Of a stretch of DNA of 64,000 nucleotides, positions 36,631 through 46,101 are shown piece after piece. The translations under genes and the position numbers were made by a program. This DNA is from Demequina globuliformis (GTDB lineage: Bacteria > Actinomycetota > Actinomycetes > Actinomycetales > Demequinaceae). The DNA lies in NCBI RefSeq assembly GCF_000975155.1, contig NZ_BBRG01000001.1:1066313-1130312 (forward strand). The letters are read 5' to 3'. Every line of letters starts with the position of its first letter. The first letter of the stretch is position 1. The notes beneath the pieces are model-generated. The model did not search any database, was not told where the DNA came from, and saw only the letters and a program-made list of their open reading frames with translations.

Positions 36631-37929
36631 GTGAGTGAGACTGCGCAGACCAACCGGCCCGTGATTGTTCTGGGACTTGGGGGCGACATTGGCGTCTATG
36701 CTTTTTTGCGCGCGGGGCATGAGCGCTATGGCTGGAAGCCCATGGTCATGTCCAAGGTCGTCACGACGTTTATGCGCTACTCGACCCTGGTCGAGTGGGT
36801 GCCGGAGCCGCGCATGGACTCGCCTGACGCAATCGTGGCCCACCTCAACACCTTTGCCGCCGAGCACCCCGACCACGATCTGATTCTGTTCACCAACCTT
36901 GACTGGACAGTGCGAATGATTGCGGAACGCCGCGGGGAGTTGGACCCGCGCTGGAAGCTCCCGCTGTGTGACCTGGGCGCCTTTGACCGGGTGTCCTCCA
37001 AGACCACGTTCGCGCGGGTGTGCGACGAGCTGGGGATTCGCACCCCCTTCACGATTGACGTGGGCTTTACGGCCGATGCCTGGAACAGTGGCGCCGTCAG
37101 TCCGGCCGATGCTTTGGCACAGTTGCGTGACAGGGGTCTGGCATACCCGCTGATTGGGAAGCCGGCGTCGAGCGCCGACTGGTTTGAGGTGGACTTCCCC
37201 GGCAAGCACAAGATCCATCACTTCGAGTCGGAGGACGAGGTCGCGACCGTGCTGGAGGCGCTCGACGAGCGCGACTACCCGAGCGAGTTCCTCGTGCAGG
37301 AGTTCGTGCCTGGCGATGAGACCCACATGCGCTCACTCACCGCGTACCGGTCCACGTCCGGCGAGGTCACGCTCCTGGCGGGCGGGCAGGTCCTGCTCGA
37401 GGAACACACGCCCGGCACACTCGGCATCCCCGCCGCAATCCTGACCGAGCTCGACGAGGACGCGCTCGACGACGCGCGCCGCTTCCTGGACGCCGCGAAC
37501 TACACGGGCTTCGCGAACTTCGACTACAAGATCTCCAGCCGCACCGGCGAACGCGTGTTCTTCGAGATGAACCCCCGCATTGGCCGCAACAACTTCTACG
37601 TCACGGCCGCCGGCGCCAACGTCGCGGAACCAGTGGCGCACGACCTGCTCGGGGACGCCCACCCAGCCCCGGCATCGGCCCGTCCCGCCAAGCCCGCACA
37701 CACGGTGCTGTACTCCGTCGTCCCCTTCCGCCTGCTCCTGCGCTACCTGCTTGACCCCGCCCTGCGCAAGCGGGTCACGGACGCCAAACGCCGCCATGGC
37801 GTCGCCCACCCGTTGCGGTACTCCGCCGACGGCTCGCTGAAGCGCCGCCTGTACGTGCGCGCGCTCGACTTCCGGCTGGCCCGCAAGTACCGCACCTACT
37901 ACCCCAAGCCCACCGAGACAGGATTCTGA
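36631..37929 (+). CDS. ATP-grasp ligase, possible peptidoglycan cross-bridge D-amino-acid ligase
   Basis: 432 residues. ATP-grasp signatures: PLIGKPASSADW (phosphate loop/Lys), FLVQEFVPGDETH, and FEMNPRIGRNNFY (metal-binding Glu/Asn). This resembles carboxylate-amine ligases such as the D-aspartate ligase of lactic acid bacteria. It is followed after 49 bases by a FemX-like transferase and then PBP1A, which favours a role in building the interpeptide bridge, e.g. adding D-Asp or D-Glu to Lys/Orn or to a Ser on it. GTG start at 36631. The substrate is inferred, not visible. Confidence 0.75.
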   Translation: MSETAQTNRPVIVLGLGGDIGVYAFLRAGHERYGWKPMVMSKVVTTFMRYSTLVEWVPEPRMDSPDAIVAHLNTFAAEHPDHDLILFTNLDWTVRMIAERRGELDPRWKLPLCDLGAFDRVSSKTTFARVCDELGIRTPFTIDVGFTADAWNSGAVSPADALAQLRDRGLAYPLIGKPASSADWFEVDFPGKHKIHHFESEDEVATVLEALDERDYPSEFLVQEFVPGDETHMRSLTAYRSTSGEVTLLAGGQVLLEEHTPGTLGIPAAILTELDEDALDDARRFLDAANYTGFANFDYKISSRTGERVFFEMNPRIGRNNFYVTAAGANVAEPVAHDLLGDAHPAPASARPAKPAHTVLYSVVPFRLLLRYLLDPALRKRVTDAKRRHGVAHPLRYSADGSLKRRLYVRALDFRLARKYRTYYPKPTETGF

Positions 37930-37978
37930 GCGGCCTGGCACGTCGCTGCGCCGAGCGGGGCCGTCTAGGCTCGTGGGT

Positions 37979-39013
37979 GTGACAGCCACCCTCCGCATCT
38001 CAGAGATTTCGACCGACGACTTTGTCGCGCTCGCACGGACAGGGGACCACCCCGTGCCCATCGAGCAGGGCCCCGCGTGGGACGCGTACGACGCGGCCGT
38101 GGAGGGGCGCGAGCACTGGCGACGCCTCGAAATCACGGCCGGGGATGAGCCGGTAGCCGTCATCTCTCTGAGCGCCTACGAAGGCCGGGGGTTTCGCTAC
38201 CTGTGGGCCCGTCACGGACCCGTCTGGCTCACCGACCAGACGCCCGACCGCGAGCGCCTGGTCCGCAGCGCCCTGGTGAACTACCTCCGCCAGGAGGCGC
38301 CGTGGGCGGCCTTTGTGCGACTTCACGCGAAGCATCCCGCGAAGGACCTGCACGAGCTTCTCCAGACCGTCACGTACGACCACACGATCATCCTTGACCT
38401 CACGCCGGACGAGGACCAGATTCTCGCCAGCTTCTCCAAGCGCGGCCGCTACAAGGTCCGTCGCACCCTCAAGGATGAGGCGATGACCGTCACCGAGGAG
38501 TCCGGGTGTACACCGGAGGAGTTCGAGGAGCTCTACGCGATCTACCGCGAGACCGCCGAACGCGACGGCTTTGGGATCTTCCCCGCATCCGTGTACCTCG
38601 AGATGCTGGAATCGCTCGGCGAGCACGTGCGCCTGTGGGTGGCTCGCCGCCACGACACCGGCAAGGACGGCGATCTCACGCCTGGTCGCGCCGTGTCCTG
38701 GGTGCTGTCGACTGTGTACGACAACGCTGGCTGCGACACCTACGCCGCCGGCAACACCGAGGCACGCGACACCAATGCCGCGGTGCGCCTCAAGTGGGAG
38801 ATCATCACCGCGCTCAAGGCCGAGGGCGTCACGCAGTACGACCTCATGGGCGTGGGCTCCGACCGCGCGCCTACCCTCATGGGCGTGCGCGAATTCAAGC
38901 AGCAGTTCGGCGAGATCGTGTACGTGGACCCCGCGTGGGACGTGGCGCTCAAACCCTTGCGCTACCGGCTGCTGGGGTGGGCGCTCAAGGCCAAGCGCGC
39001 GCTCCGGCGCTAA
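37979..39013 (+). CDS. FemX/FemAB-like peptidoglycan bridge aminoacyltransferase
   Basis: 344 residues with two GNAT-like halves as in FemAB: residues about 20-160 (AWDAYDAAVEGREHW, AVISLSAYEG, FVRLHAKHP) and about 165-330 (FSKRGRYKVRRTLKDEAMTV, TYAAGNTEARDTNAAVRLKWEI, DLMGVGSDRAPTLMGVREFKQQFG). Uses aminoacyl-tRNA to add residues to lipid II side chains. Start may be GTG 37979 or GTG 37973; both give the same domain. Convergent with the PBP1A gene. Confidence 0.85.
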   Translation: MTATLRISEISTDDFVALARTGDHPVPIEQGPAWDAYDAAVEGREHWRRLEITAGDEPVAVISLSAYEGRGFRYLWARHGPVWLTDQTPDRERLVRSALVNYLRQEAPWAAFVRLHAKHPAKDLHELLQTVTYDHTIILDLTPDEDQILASFSKRGRYKVRRTLKDEAMTVTEESGCTPEEFEELYAIYRETAERDGFGIFPASVYLEMLESLGEHVRLWVARRHDTGKDGDLTPGRAVSWVLSTVYDNAGCDTYAAGNTEARDTNAAVRLKWEIITALKAEGVTQYDLMGVGSDRAPTLMGVREFKQQFGEIVYVDPAWDVALKPLRYRLLGWALKAKRALRR

Positions 39014-39016
39014 CGC

Positions 39017-41395
39017 CTACGGCACCGCCGGCGTCACGGTCGGATCCGGCTGCGCGACACCTCCACCGTCCCCGCCGCCAGCGTCAGGTTCAGCGCTTGG
39101 CTGGGGCTCGGGCGGTTCCGTAGTTTCCGTCTCCGTCGGCTCCGGCTCAGGCGGTTCTGTGGTCTCGGTCTCCGTTGGCTCCGGCTCAGGCGCCTCAGTC
39201 GTCTCCGTCGGGGTCGGCGTCGGAGTCGGGGTGGGCGTGGGCGTGGGGCTTCCGCTCGGCGACGCGGTTTCCGTGGGGGTCACACGTTCGGCAGTGCCGA
39301 CGTTGGCCCTTTCGGGGAACTCCTCAATCGGGTAGTCCTCCAAGATGGGTCCCATCATCGCCGTCCAGACCGCGGCAGGCACGGTGGAACCGGTGATCTC
39401 GGAGAAGCCACCAAATGGCGTGATCATCTCCGTGGAGCCGTCCTCGCCCACCTGGTACAGCGACACGGCGCCCACAATCTGCGGGGAGAAGGCTACGAAC
39501 CAGGCCGAGCGGTTGTCGTTTGACGTACCGGTCTTCCCGGCCAGCGGGCGTCCCAGCTGCTTGGCAGTGACGCCCGAGCCTGCCTCCACCACCTGCTGCA
39601 TCGCGTAGGTGGTGTCCGCCATGACGTCCTCTTCGAAGACGCGCTCGCCCTCGTTGTCGCGCTCATACGCGACGTCGCCCTCGCGGTCGGTGAGCGATGC
39701 CACGAGGTACGGCTCCGTGCTGACGCCTCCGGTCGCGAAGGTGGCGTAAGCGGAAGCCATGTCCAGCGCGTGCGGCGACGCGGTGCCGAGCACGTTGGCC
39801 GCGTTCGCCTCGAGGCCCAGAGTGTCCTCCGGGAGGCCAGCGCGAATCGCGGTATCCATGACCACCTGCGGCGTCACATCCTCGGACAGCCCCACGTACG
39901 CAGTGTTGATGGAGTCACGCGTGGCCTCGACCAGGTCCACGACCCCATAGCTCACGCCGCCAAAGTTACGCACGGGCTCGTCGAAGCCGTCGAACTCCAT
40001 CTCGTTGTTGCCGAGGTACTCGGAGTCGAGGCCGATGCCGCGTTCAAGGCCGCCCACCAGGGCGAAGGGCTTGAAGGTCGACCCCGCCTGCGCGACGTCC
40101 TGGGTGACGGCGTTGCGCTGACGCGCGAGGTAGTCCTCGCCGCCATACATCGACGTAATTGCACCCGTGTCCGCCTCGACGGTCACGGCCGCGACTTGGA
40201 GCTTTTCGTCGTGGTCGTCAGGCATGTCGGCCACGGCGGCCTCTGCGGCCTCCTGGTGCTCCGGAATGATGGTCGTGATGATGGTGTACCCCTGCGACTC
40301 GACCTCTTCGCGCGAGATCCCGGTGTCCTCCGCGACCTCCTCCAACGCGGCCTGCAGGATGTACCCCTGCGTGCCACCGAAGGTGTCCTCGTTGGTGGGG
40401 TCGATGGTCTCAGGGAACTGGGTGATCTGGTCGCGCTCCGTCTGGCTGAGGTAGTCGGTGTCGACCATGCCATCTAGGACGTAGTTCCAGCGGTCCTCTG
40501 CCTTCTCCGGGTCGATCGCCGGGTCCCACGCGCTGGGCGCGGGAACAATGCCAGCGAGCATCGCCGCTTCCTCGATCGACAGGTCCGCAGCATGCTTGTC
40601 GAAGAACTCGCGGGAGGCCGCCTCGATGCCGTAGGCGCCGCGGCCCAGGTAGATCGTGTTCATGTAGTTCTCGATGATCTCGTCCTTGGACTGCTGGGAG
40701 TCGATCTTGAGCGCGAGCAGCGTTTCCTTGATCTTGCCGGGGATCGAGGTCGTGGTCTCGCCCACGTAGTAGCGCTCGACATACTGCTGCGTAATGGAGG
40801 AGCCGCCGCGGGGGTTGTCGTGCACGACGGTGTCCCACAACGCCGACAGCATGCCCGGGATGTTGATGCCGGAGTTCGTGTAGAAAGTGCGGTCTTCTGC
40901 GGCGACGAACGCCTGCGGCACGTATTCGGGGATGTCCTCGATCGACACGGACTCACGGTCCGCGACTCCGAGCCGCGCCATCTCCGTCTCACCGTCCGCG
41001 TAATAGAAGACGGAGGCCTGCGCCTGCGCGAAGTCGTCCGGCTCAGGGATCTCAAGGCGCGAGTACACGATGATCAGGGCCACGATGCCGATGATCGTGA
41101 CGGACAAGAGCAAAATCAGCAGCCACAGCAGAATGCGCTTGATCCAGCCCTTCCAGCCCAAAGGCTCCTTGTCCTTGTCGTCGCCTGAGCCGCCGTTGCC
41201 GCCCGTCCCGCCGCCCGCTGCGCCCGTCTTCTTCGCAGGCTTCACCGGTTGCGCGCCCGTGGCTCCCCACGGAGGAAGGCCATTGGCGGGCTTGCCGTTC
41301 GCGGCGCGCTGCACGCCCGTCGTCGCGCGGGTCGGCTGAGCGCCCGTGGGCACGCGCGTCGAACGGCGCTGCGGTGTCTTCGAACTGTCGGTCAC
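39017..41395 (-). CDS. Class A penicillin-binding protein (PonA/PBP1A type)
   Basis: 792 residues. Cytoplasmic Pro/Gly/Lys-rich tail, one transmembrane helix (about 95-118), GT51 glycosyltransferase (EDRTFYTNSGINIPG, RGGSSITQQYVERYY, IYLGRGAYGIE), then the transpeptidase with STFK, SIN and KTGTSND. The C-terminus is a long Thr/Pro/Glu tail with TPTP repeats and a repeating TEPPEPEPTETE unit of about 16 residues, probably wall-spanning. GTG 41395 (VTDSSKTP) is chosen over a longer frame. Synthesises and crosslinks peptidoglycan made with the bridge enzymes encoded next door. Conserved synteny with ponA-PadR-ino1 in mycobacteria. Confidence 0.93.
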   Translation of the reverse strand: MTDSSKTPQRRSTRVPTGAQPTRATTGVQRAANGKPANGLPPWGATGAQPVKPAKKTGAAGGGTGGNGGSGDDKDKEPLGWKGWIKRILLWLLILLLSVTIIGIVALIIVYSRLEIPEPDDFAQAQASVFYYADGETEMARLGVADRESVSIEDIPEYVPQAFVAAEDRTFYTNSGINIPGMLSALWDTVVHDNPRGGSSITQQYVERYYVGETTTSIPGKIKETLLALKIDSQQSKDEIIENYMNTIYLGRGAYGIEAASREFFDKHAADLSIEEAAMLAGIVPAPSAWDPAIDPEKAEDRWNYVLDGMVDTDYLSQTERDQITQFPETIDPTNEDTFGGTQGYILQAALEEVAEDTGISREEVESQGYTIITTIIPEHQEAAEAAVADMPDDHDEKLQVAAVTVEADTGAITSMYGGEDYLARQRNAVTQDVAQAGSTFKPFALVGGLERGIGLDSEYLGNNEMEFDGFDEPVRNFGGVSYGVVDLVEATRDSINTAYVGLSEDVTPQVVMDTAIRAGLPEDTLGLEANAANVLGTASPHALDMASAYATFATGGVSTEPYLVASLTDREGDVAYERDNEGERVFEEDVMADTTYAMQQVVEAGSGVTAKQLGRPLAGKTGTSNDNRSAWFVAFSPQIVGAVSLYQVGEDGSTEMITPFGGFSEITGSTVPAAVWTAMMGPILEDYPIEEFPERANVGTAERVTPTETASPSGSPTPTPTPTPTPTPTETTEAPEPEPTETETTEPPEPEPTETETTEPPEPQPSAEPDAGGGDGGGVAQPDPTVTPAVP

Positions 41396-41550
41396 AGTGT
41401 CAACCCTAAGAAGTCGGTGTCGCGGTCGGGGCCAACGCCGGCGTGTGGCGACCTGATTGGTCCGGCCCCGTGTTCCTGCTCTAACGCTCAAGGGGCGCAA
41501 ATCGTCGCCGGCGCGTCCTCGTGCCGTCAGTATACGGACGTGGACCGCGA

Positions 41551-41567
41551 TGTATCGCGGCGATACA
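41551..41567. promoter_or_regulatory. PadR operator
   Basis: TGTATCGC-G-GCGATACA, a perfect 17-bp palindrome about 70 bases upstream of the PadR start. ATAC-type dyads are typical PadR sites; autoregulation of the PadR-ino1 operon is likely. Confidence 0.75.
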
Positions 41568-41637
41568 ACGCTCTGCTATGGTGAACGTCGACCTCTTCGC
41601 GAGGTTTGTCCGTGACCGCAGCGCACAAGGAGAAGTG

Positions 41638-42231
41638 GTGGCCAAGACCGACGTGTTGTCGCTCGCCATCCTTGGCATGCTCGCCGAACAGCCGCTGCAC
41701 GGGTACCAGATTCGCAAGCGCCTTGGCGGGGAGCTCGGCCCGTTCCGCGCCCTCAGCTACGGCTCGCTCTACCCGTGCCTCAAGCGCATGCTTGGCGCGG
41801 GTCTCATCGCTGCGGACGAGTCGGAGGCTGACGCGGTCCGCGCCGGCGGCTCCAAGCGCTCGCGCATCGCCTACCGCCTCACGGAGGCGGGTCAGGCACG
41901 GCTCGCGGATGAGCTCGCGTCTTCCGGCGCATCGTCATGGGACGACGAAACCTTCGACGTGCGCTTCTCACTGTTCGGAAAGACCGACTCGGCCACCCGG
42001 CTGCGCATCCTGGAAGGACGCCGCACCCGCCTGGCCGAACGCCTGGAAGAGGTCGCCGAAGGCCTGGCTCGCATGCGCGACCGCCACGACGCCTACACCG
42101 CCGAGCTTCAACGCCACGGCCTCGAACGCGTGGAGCGTGAGGTCGAGTGGCTCGACAAGCTCATCGAAAACGAACGGTCCGCACCCCGCGGAACCGACCA
42201 CCACACCGCTTCCGCGGGAGACAACAACTAA
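41638..42231 (+). CDS. PadR-family transcriptional regulator
   Basis: 197 residues. Winged helix (LSLAILGMLAEQPLHGYQIRKRL, SYGSLYPCLKRML, RIAYRLTEAG) followed by a C-terminal dimerising coiled coil of vtr-like type. GTG 41638 is preceded by AAGGAGAA; a longer frame upstream would overlap the operator. Followed by ino1 with a ten-base gap. It probably senses a signal related to inositol or envelope stress; the ligand is unknown. Confidence 0.9.
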   Translation: MAKTDVLSLAILGMLAEQPLHGYQIRKRLGGELGPFRALSYGSLYPCLKRMLGAGLIAADESEADAVRAGGSKRSRIAYRLTEAGQARLADELASSGASSWDDETFDVRFSLFGKTDSATRLRILEGRRTRLAERLEEVAEGLARMRDRHDAYTAELQRHGLERVEREVEWLDKLIENERSAPRGTDHHTASAGDNN

Positions 42232-42240
42232 GGAGAAATC

Positions 42241-43332
42241 ATGGCTTCACTTCGCGTTGCCATCGTGGGCGTGGGCAACTGCGCCACGTCGCTCATTCAG
42301 GGCGTGGAGTTCTACAAGAACACCCCGGCAGATGAGACCGTGCCCGGGCTCATGCACGTGCAGTTCGGCGACTACCACATCTCGGACATCGAGTTCGTGG
42401 CGGCGTTCGACGTCGACTCGCTCAAGGTCGGCAAGGAACTGGTGGAAGCCACCGAGTCCTCCGAAAACAACACCATCAAGATCTGCGACGTCCCCAAGAC
42501 GGACATCCAGGTGCAGCGCGGCGTCACGCTCGACGGCCTGGGCAAGTACTACCGCCAGACCATCGTCGAGTCCGACGAGGCCCCCGCTGACGTGGTGCAG
42601 GTCCTGAAGGACACCGAGGCTGATGTCCTGGTCTGCTACCTGCCCGTGGGTTCCGAAGAGGCCGCGAAGTACTACGCCCAGTGCGCGCTCGACGCCGGCG
42701 TGGCCTTCGTCAACGCCCTTCCCGTGTTCATTGCTTCCGACCCCGAGTGGGCTGCGAAGTTCGAGGCCGCTGGCGTCCCGATCGTGGGCGACGACATCAA
42801 GTCGCAGGTGGGCGCGACCATCACGCACCGCGTCATGGCGAAGCTGTTCGAGGACCGTGGCGTGCGCCTGGACCGCACCTACCAGCTCAACGTTGGCGGC
42901 AACATGGACTTCAAGAACATGCTCGAGCGCGAGCGCCTGGAGTCCAAGAAGGTCTCGAAGACGCAGGCCGTGACCTCCAACCTGACCGGCCCGCTCAGCG
43001 GCATCAAGGATGGCCGCGATGTGCACATCGGCCCGTCGGACTACGTCGCGTGGCTCGACGACCGCAAGTGGGCCTACGTGCGCCTCGAGGGCTCGGCCTT
43101 CGGCGAGGTGCCCCTGTCGCTCGAGTACAAGCTCGAGGTGTGGGACTCGCCAAACTCGGCCGGCATCATCATTGACGCCATCCGCGCCGCCAAGATCGCC
43201 AAGGACCGCGGCATTGGCGGACCCATCCTCTCCGCCGCGACGTACTTCATGAAGTCGCCGCCGGTGCAGATGGAGGACTCGAAGGGCCGCGCCCAGCTCG
43301 AGGCCTTCATCGCGGGTGAGATCGAGCGCTAA
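42241..43332 (+). CDS. ino1: Inositol-3-phosphate synthase
   Basis: 363 residues. Rossmann start [52 protein letters not shown] and [12 protein letters not shown] are signature segments of the prokaryotic NAD-dependent enzyme. Makes inositol-1/3-phosphate for mycothiol and phosphatidylinositol. Strong RBS AAGGAG. Ends at a textbook terminator (43346-43389). Confidence 0.96.
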   Translation: MASLRVAIVGVGNCATSLIQGVEFYKNTPADETVPGLMHVQFGDYHISDIEFVAAFDVDSLKVGKELVEATESSENNTIKICDVPKTDIQVQRGVTLDGLGKYYRQTIVESDEAPADVVQVLKDTEADVLVCYLPVGSEEAAKYYAQCALDAGVAFVNALPVFIASDPEWAAKFEAAGVPIVGDDIKSQVGATITHRVMAKLFEDRGVRLDRTYQLNVGGNMDFKNMLERERLESKKVSKTQAVTSNLTGPLSGIKDGRDVHIGPSDYVAWLDDRKWAYVRLEGSAFGEVPLSLEYKLEVWDSPNSAGIIIDAIRAAKIAKDRGIGGPILSAATYFMKSPPVQMEDSKGRAQLEAFIAGEIER

Positions 43333-43345
43333 GCAGTCCCCGGAA

Positions 43346-43389
43346 AGCAAAGCCCGGGCCGCCAGTGTGGTGGCGGCCCGGGCTTTGCT
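43346..43389. terminator. Strong intrinsic terminator after ino1
   Basis: Perfect 19-bp stem (43346-43364 with 43371-43389), 6-base loop. The arm begins AGCAAAG and ends CTTTGCT, so it could work on both strands, although the only T-run is the TTT inside the stem. Confidence 0.85.
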
Positions 43390-43411
43390 GTGTCAGCGCG
43401 CCCCTCGCCAC

Positions 43412-43528
43412 ATGGCTCCATTTGGCTGTTTTACGACCCCTGAACGGGCGTTTTGTGCCACTTCAGCGGCGGAGGGGACACAACGAGAGTGAGCGCGGCA
43501 CCGGGAACGTTCAACGGGCCGATGCCCG
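43412..43528 (+). repeat. Dispersed intergenic repeat, copy 2
   Basis: ATGGCTCCATTTGG (43412-43425), then at the same 40-base spacing as copy 1 TTTGTGCCACTTCAGCGG (43452-43469), then CGGGCCGATGCCCG (43515-43528), which is farther away than in copy 1. The hairpin element occurs a third time at 32272-32285. Confidence 0.7.
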
Positions 43529-43531
43529 GGA

Positions 43532-44203
43532 TCAGTTCTCCGCGGCCGCTTGGATGGCGCGGAGGACCACGGTGGAGCCCTCGATCAGTTCCCACTGCTT
43601 GCCGATCGTGGCGTCCTGGTCAAGGCAGTCGGCGACGACGTGCGCCACGTCCGCACGCGAGACCGTGCTGCGCTCCACCTCCGGTGCCACCTGGACCAGT
43701 CCGGTGGGAGCGTCATCCGTGAGGCCACCAGGACGGATGATGGTCCAGTCCAGGTCGGAGTCCCTCAACGCCGCGTCCGCGTCACGCTTAGCCTCGACGT
43801 ACGCCTTCCACACGGGCTCCGTGTCATCAGGGAGCGGGTCGTCGACCCCGATCGCCGAGACCTGGACAAACCGCTTGACGCCCGCCTTCTTGGCGCCCGC
43901 GATCGACTTCAGCGAACCCTCAAGGTCCACGGTGCGCTTGCGTTCGATGTTGCCGTCTGGCCCGCCGCCCGCCGCGAAAACCACGGCATCGCAGTCGGCG
44001 AATGCCTGAGCGAAGTCGTCCTCGCTGGCATTTTCGATATCGAGCCGCACGGGCGCCGTGCCCTTGGCCGCGAGTTCAATGAGTTGTTCCTCGCGGCGCG
44101 CGAGCGGCACCACGGTGCGGTCGCGACCCACGAGGATAGGAATGAGCTGCTGGGCGACCTTGCCGTGGCCGCCCACAATGGCGATGCGCTGTGGTGTAGT
44201 CAT
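43532..44203 (-). CDS. Atypical SDR / NAD(P)-binding protein
   Basis: 223 residues. N-terminal nucleotide site IAIVGGHGKVAQQLIPILV, then DAVVFAAGG and VQVSAIGVDDP, the pattern of the NmrA/SDR_a5-like proteins related to YhfK/YwnB. Likely an NADP(H)-dependent reductase or redox sensor. Lone gene divergent from nothing close; no partner evident. Confidence 0.85.
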   Translation of the reverse strand: MTTPQRIAIVGGHGKVAQQLIPILVGRDRTVVPLARREEQLIELAAKGTAPVRLDIENASEDDFAQAFADCDAVVFAAGGGPDGNIERKRTVDLEGSLKSIAGAKKAGVKRFVQVSAIGVDDPLPDDTEPVWKAYVEAKRDADAALRDSDLDWTIIRPGGLTDDAPTGLVQVAPEVERSTVSRADVAHVVADCLDQDATIGKQWELIEGSTVVLRAIQAAAEN

Positions 44204-44294
44204 ACGTCCACCATGTCAAGGTTGTGCCGTCAGCGCATGCGCTTTCACGTTGCGTGAACGGTGGAATAAAGCACAGGTGCCCGCGGTAGAACGG

Positions 44295-44744
44295 CTACGC
44301 GGCGACAGCGCGCGGATCCGGCCCATGATCGTTGTCGCCCGGCCGGCCCTGGAGTGCGCACATCACGAGCGGGATGATCCCCAGGCCAATGAATGTGAAC
44401 AGCACCCATGCGCCGCTGGTGCCGAGGTCGTGCATGCGTCGGGACATGGCAGCAAGGACCGGTAGCAGCAACGCCAAGTTGATCAACACAATGAAGGCGA
44501 GGCCAATGTAAATCGGCAGCCAGTTGATGTCCTCTGCCGCACCGGCAGGCACCGTCCCGTCGTCGCTCATCTGCTCAGCCACGGGGGCCAATCCGGACGC
44601 CATGATGATGCTGCCCACGAAGGTCAGTGGGATCACCACGAGCTGGACCGCGAGGAAGAACCACCAGAACTCGCTGCGCCGCGCGCGCCCCGAGAACACT
44701 GCATACTTCTTCACACACGCCACAATCGCGTCGCCAAAGCTCAT
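44295..44744 (-). CDS. DUF805 family membrane protein 1
   Basis: 149 residues, four predicted helices; GRARRSEFWWFFL after the first cytosolic stretch and SRRMHDLGTSGAW are the DUF805 hallmarks. Function of the family is unknown. Divergent from the MFS gene at 44786 with a gap of only 41 bases. Confidence 0.85.
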   Translation of the reverse strand: MSFGDAIVACVKKYAVFSGRARRSEFWWFFLAVQLVVIPLTFVGSIIMASGLAPVAEQMSDDGTVPAGAAEDINWLPIYIGLAFIVLINLALLLPVLAAMSRRMHDLGTSGAWVLFTFIGLGIIPLVMCALQGRPGDNDHGPDPRAVAA

Positions 44745-44785
44745 GGGTGACAGTCTGGCAGGCCCATGCGCCCTAGGCTGACTGC

Positions 44786-46096
44786 GTGTCTCTCGCCTCC
44801 GACGTTCGCCAGCTGTGGCACCTTCCGGGGTTTCGCCGCCTCACCTATGCGCGGCTGCTGTCTCAAGGTGGCGACGGCATGTTCCAGGTCGGCATCGCCG
44901 CAGCATTCTTCTTCGATCCCACGACGGCCTCCACCCCTGAGGCGATCGCCGCCGGCTTCGCAATCCTGCTGGCGCCGTTCACCATCGTGGGCCCCTTCGT
45001 GGGGCCGCTCATCGACCGCTGGCAGCGCCAACGCATCCTGCTCGTCGGCAACCTCGTGCGGCTCGTCCTCGTTGCCGCAATCTGTGTCGCGCTCGTCGGC
45101 GACTGGCCCCTGTGGTCGCTGTACGTGCTCGCGCTCCTGGCCCTCTCTGTCAACCGCTTCCTCCTGGCGGCAATGACGGCTGGTCTCCCCCGCATCGTCC
45201 CGCCCGACGCCCTGCTGCCCGCCAACTCTGTGCTGCCCACCCTGGGCACCATTGCTGCGGCCATCGGCGGAGCCGTGGGAGGCATCGTCACGTTCGTCGT
45301 TCCCAACGCGACCGACGCCAGCCTGGCCTTCACCGCGCTCGTGTGCTCGGCCATCGCATTTGGCATGGCGTCGTGGTCGGTCACCTTAATAGGGCGCACG
45401 GATCTGGGCCCCGAGCATCCCTTGGAACGGCTGCACATGGGCGCCCAAATCAAGGCGCTTACCCGCGAACTGAGCGACGGTGTGCGTTACCTTTATGCCC
45501 GCCGCACCCCATTTCACGCGTTGGGAGTGATGTCCGCGCAGCGACTCTTGTACGGACTGCTGTTTGTCGCGTCGATCCTGATTTCCCGCCACGTGCTGGG
45601 CGACCCCGACCACCCTGAACAGGCCTTGGGGGCTTTCACGATCGTGGTGGCGTTTGCTGCGGTCGGGTTTGGGCTCGCTGCGATCCTCACCCCCACACTA
45701 GGGGCACGGATGGAGCGCCGAACGTGGATTCTGGTGTGCCTAGGCGTGGGCGCGATCGCGCAACTGATTCTGGTCGTGTCTGATGCCGCGTGGGCATTGT
45801 TGCTATCCGCGGTCATCGTGAGCTTCGCTGTTCAGGGCGCCAAGATCGCGGTGGACACCATCGTGCAGCGAGACACCGAGGACGAATATCGCGGCCGCGC
45901 ATTCACGTTGTACGACATGGCCTACAACGTGGCGTTCATCGGTTCCGCCGTGGTGGCGGGGCTCACGCTCCCTGACTCTGGCTACTCGCGCACCGTGATG
46001 GGAGTGGTCGTGGTCCTGTACCTGGGAGTCGCCGCGATATACGCGATGTCGCCCCGGCACGCCCGCGAGGTGCCCGCAAGGACGCCCGCTCGGTAA
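44786..46096 (+). CDS. MFS transporter, putative efflux type
   Basis: 436 residues, 12 membrane segments; DRWQRQRILLVGN is the loop 2-3 motif, and a similar late segment (TPTLGARMERRTWILV) begins the second half. Looks like the MFS_3/enterobactin-exporter or macrolide-efflux group. GTG start at 44786. Substrate unknown. Confidence 0.82.
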   Translation: MSLASDVRQLWHLPGFRRLTYARLLSQGGDGMFQVGIAAAFFFDPTTASTPEAIAAGFAILLAPFTIVGPFVGPLIDRWQRQRILLVGNLVRLVLVAAICVALVGDWPLWSLYVLALLALSVNRFLLAAMTAGLPRIVPPDALLPANSVLPTLGTIAAAIGGAVGGIVTFVVPNATDASLAFTALVCSAIAFGMASWSVTLIGRTDLGPEHPLERLHMGAQIKALTRELSDGVRYLYARRTPFHALGVMSAQRLLYGLLFVASILISRHVLGDPDHPEQALGAFTIVVAFAAVGFGLAAILTPTLGARMERRTWILVCLGVGAIAQLILVVSDAAWALLLSAVIVSFAVQGAKIAVDTIVQRDTEDEYRGRAFTLYDMAYNVAFIGSAVVAGLTLPDSGYSRTVMGVVVVLYLGVAAIYAMSPRHAREVPARTPAR

Positions 46097-46101
46097 CCCG
46101 T

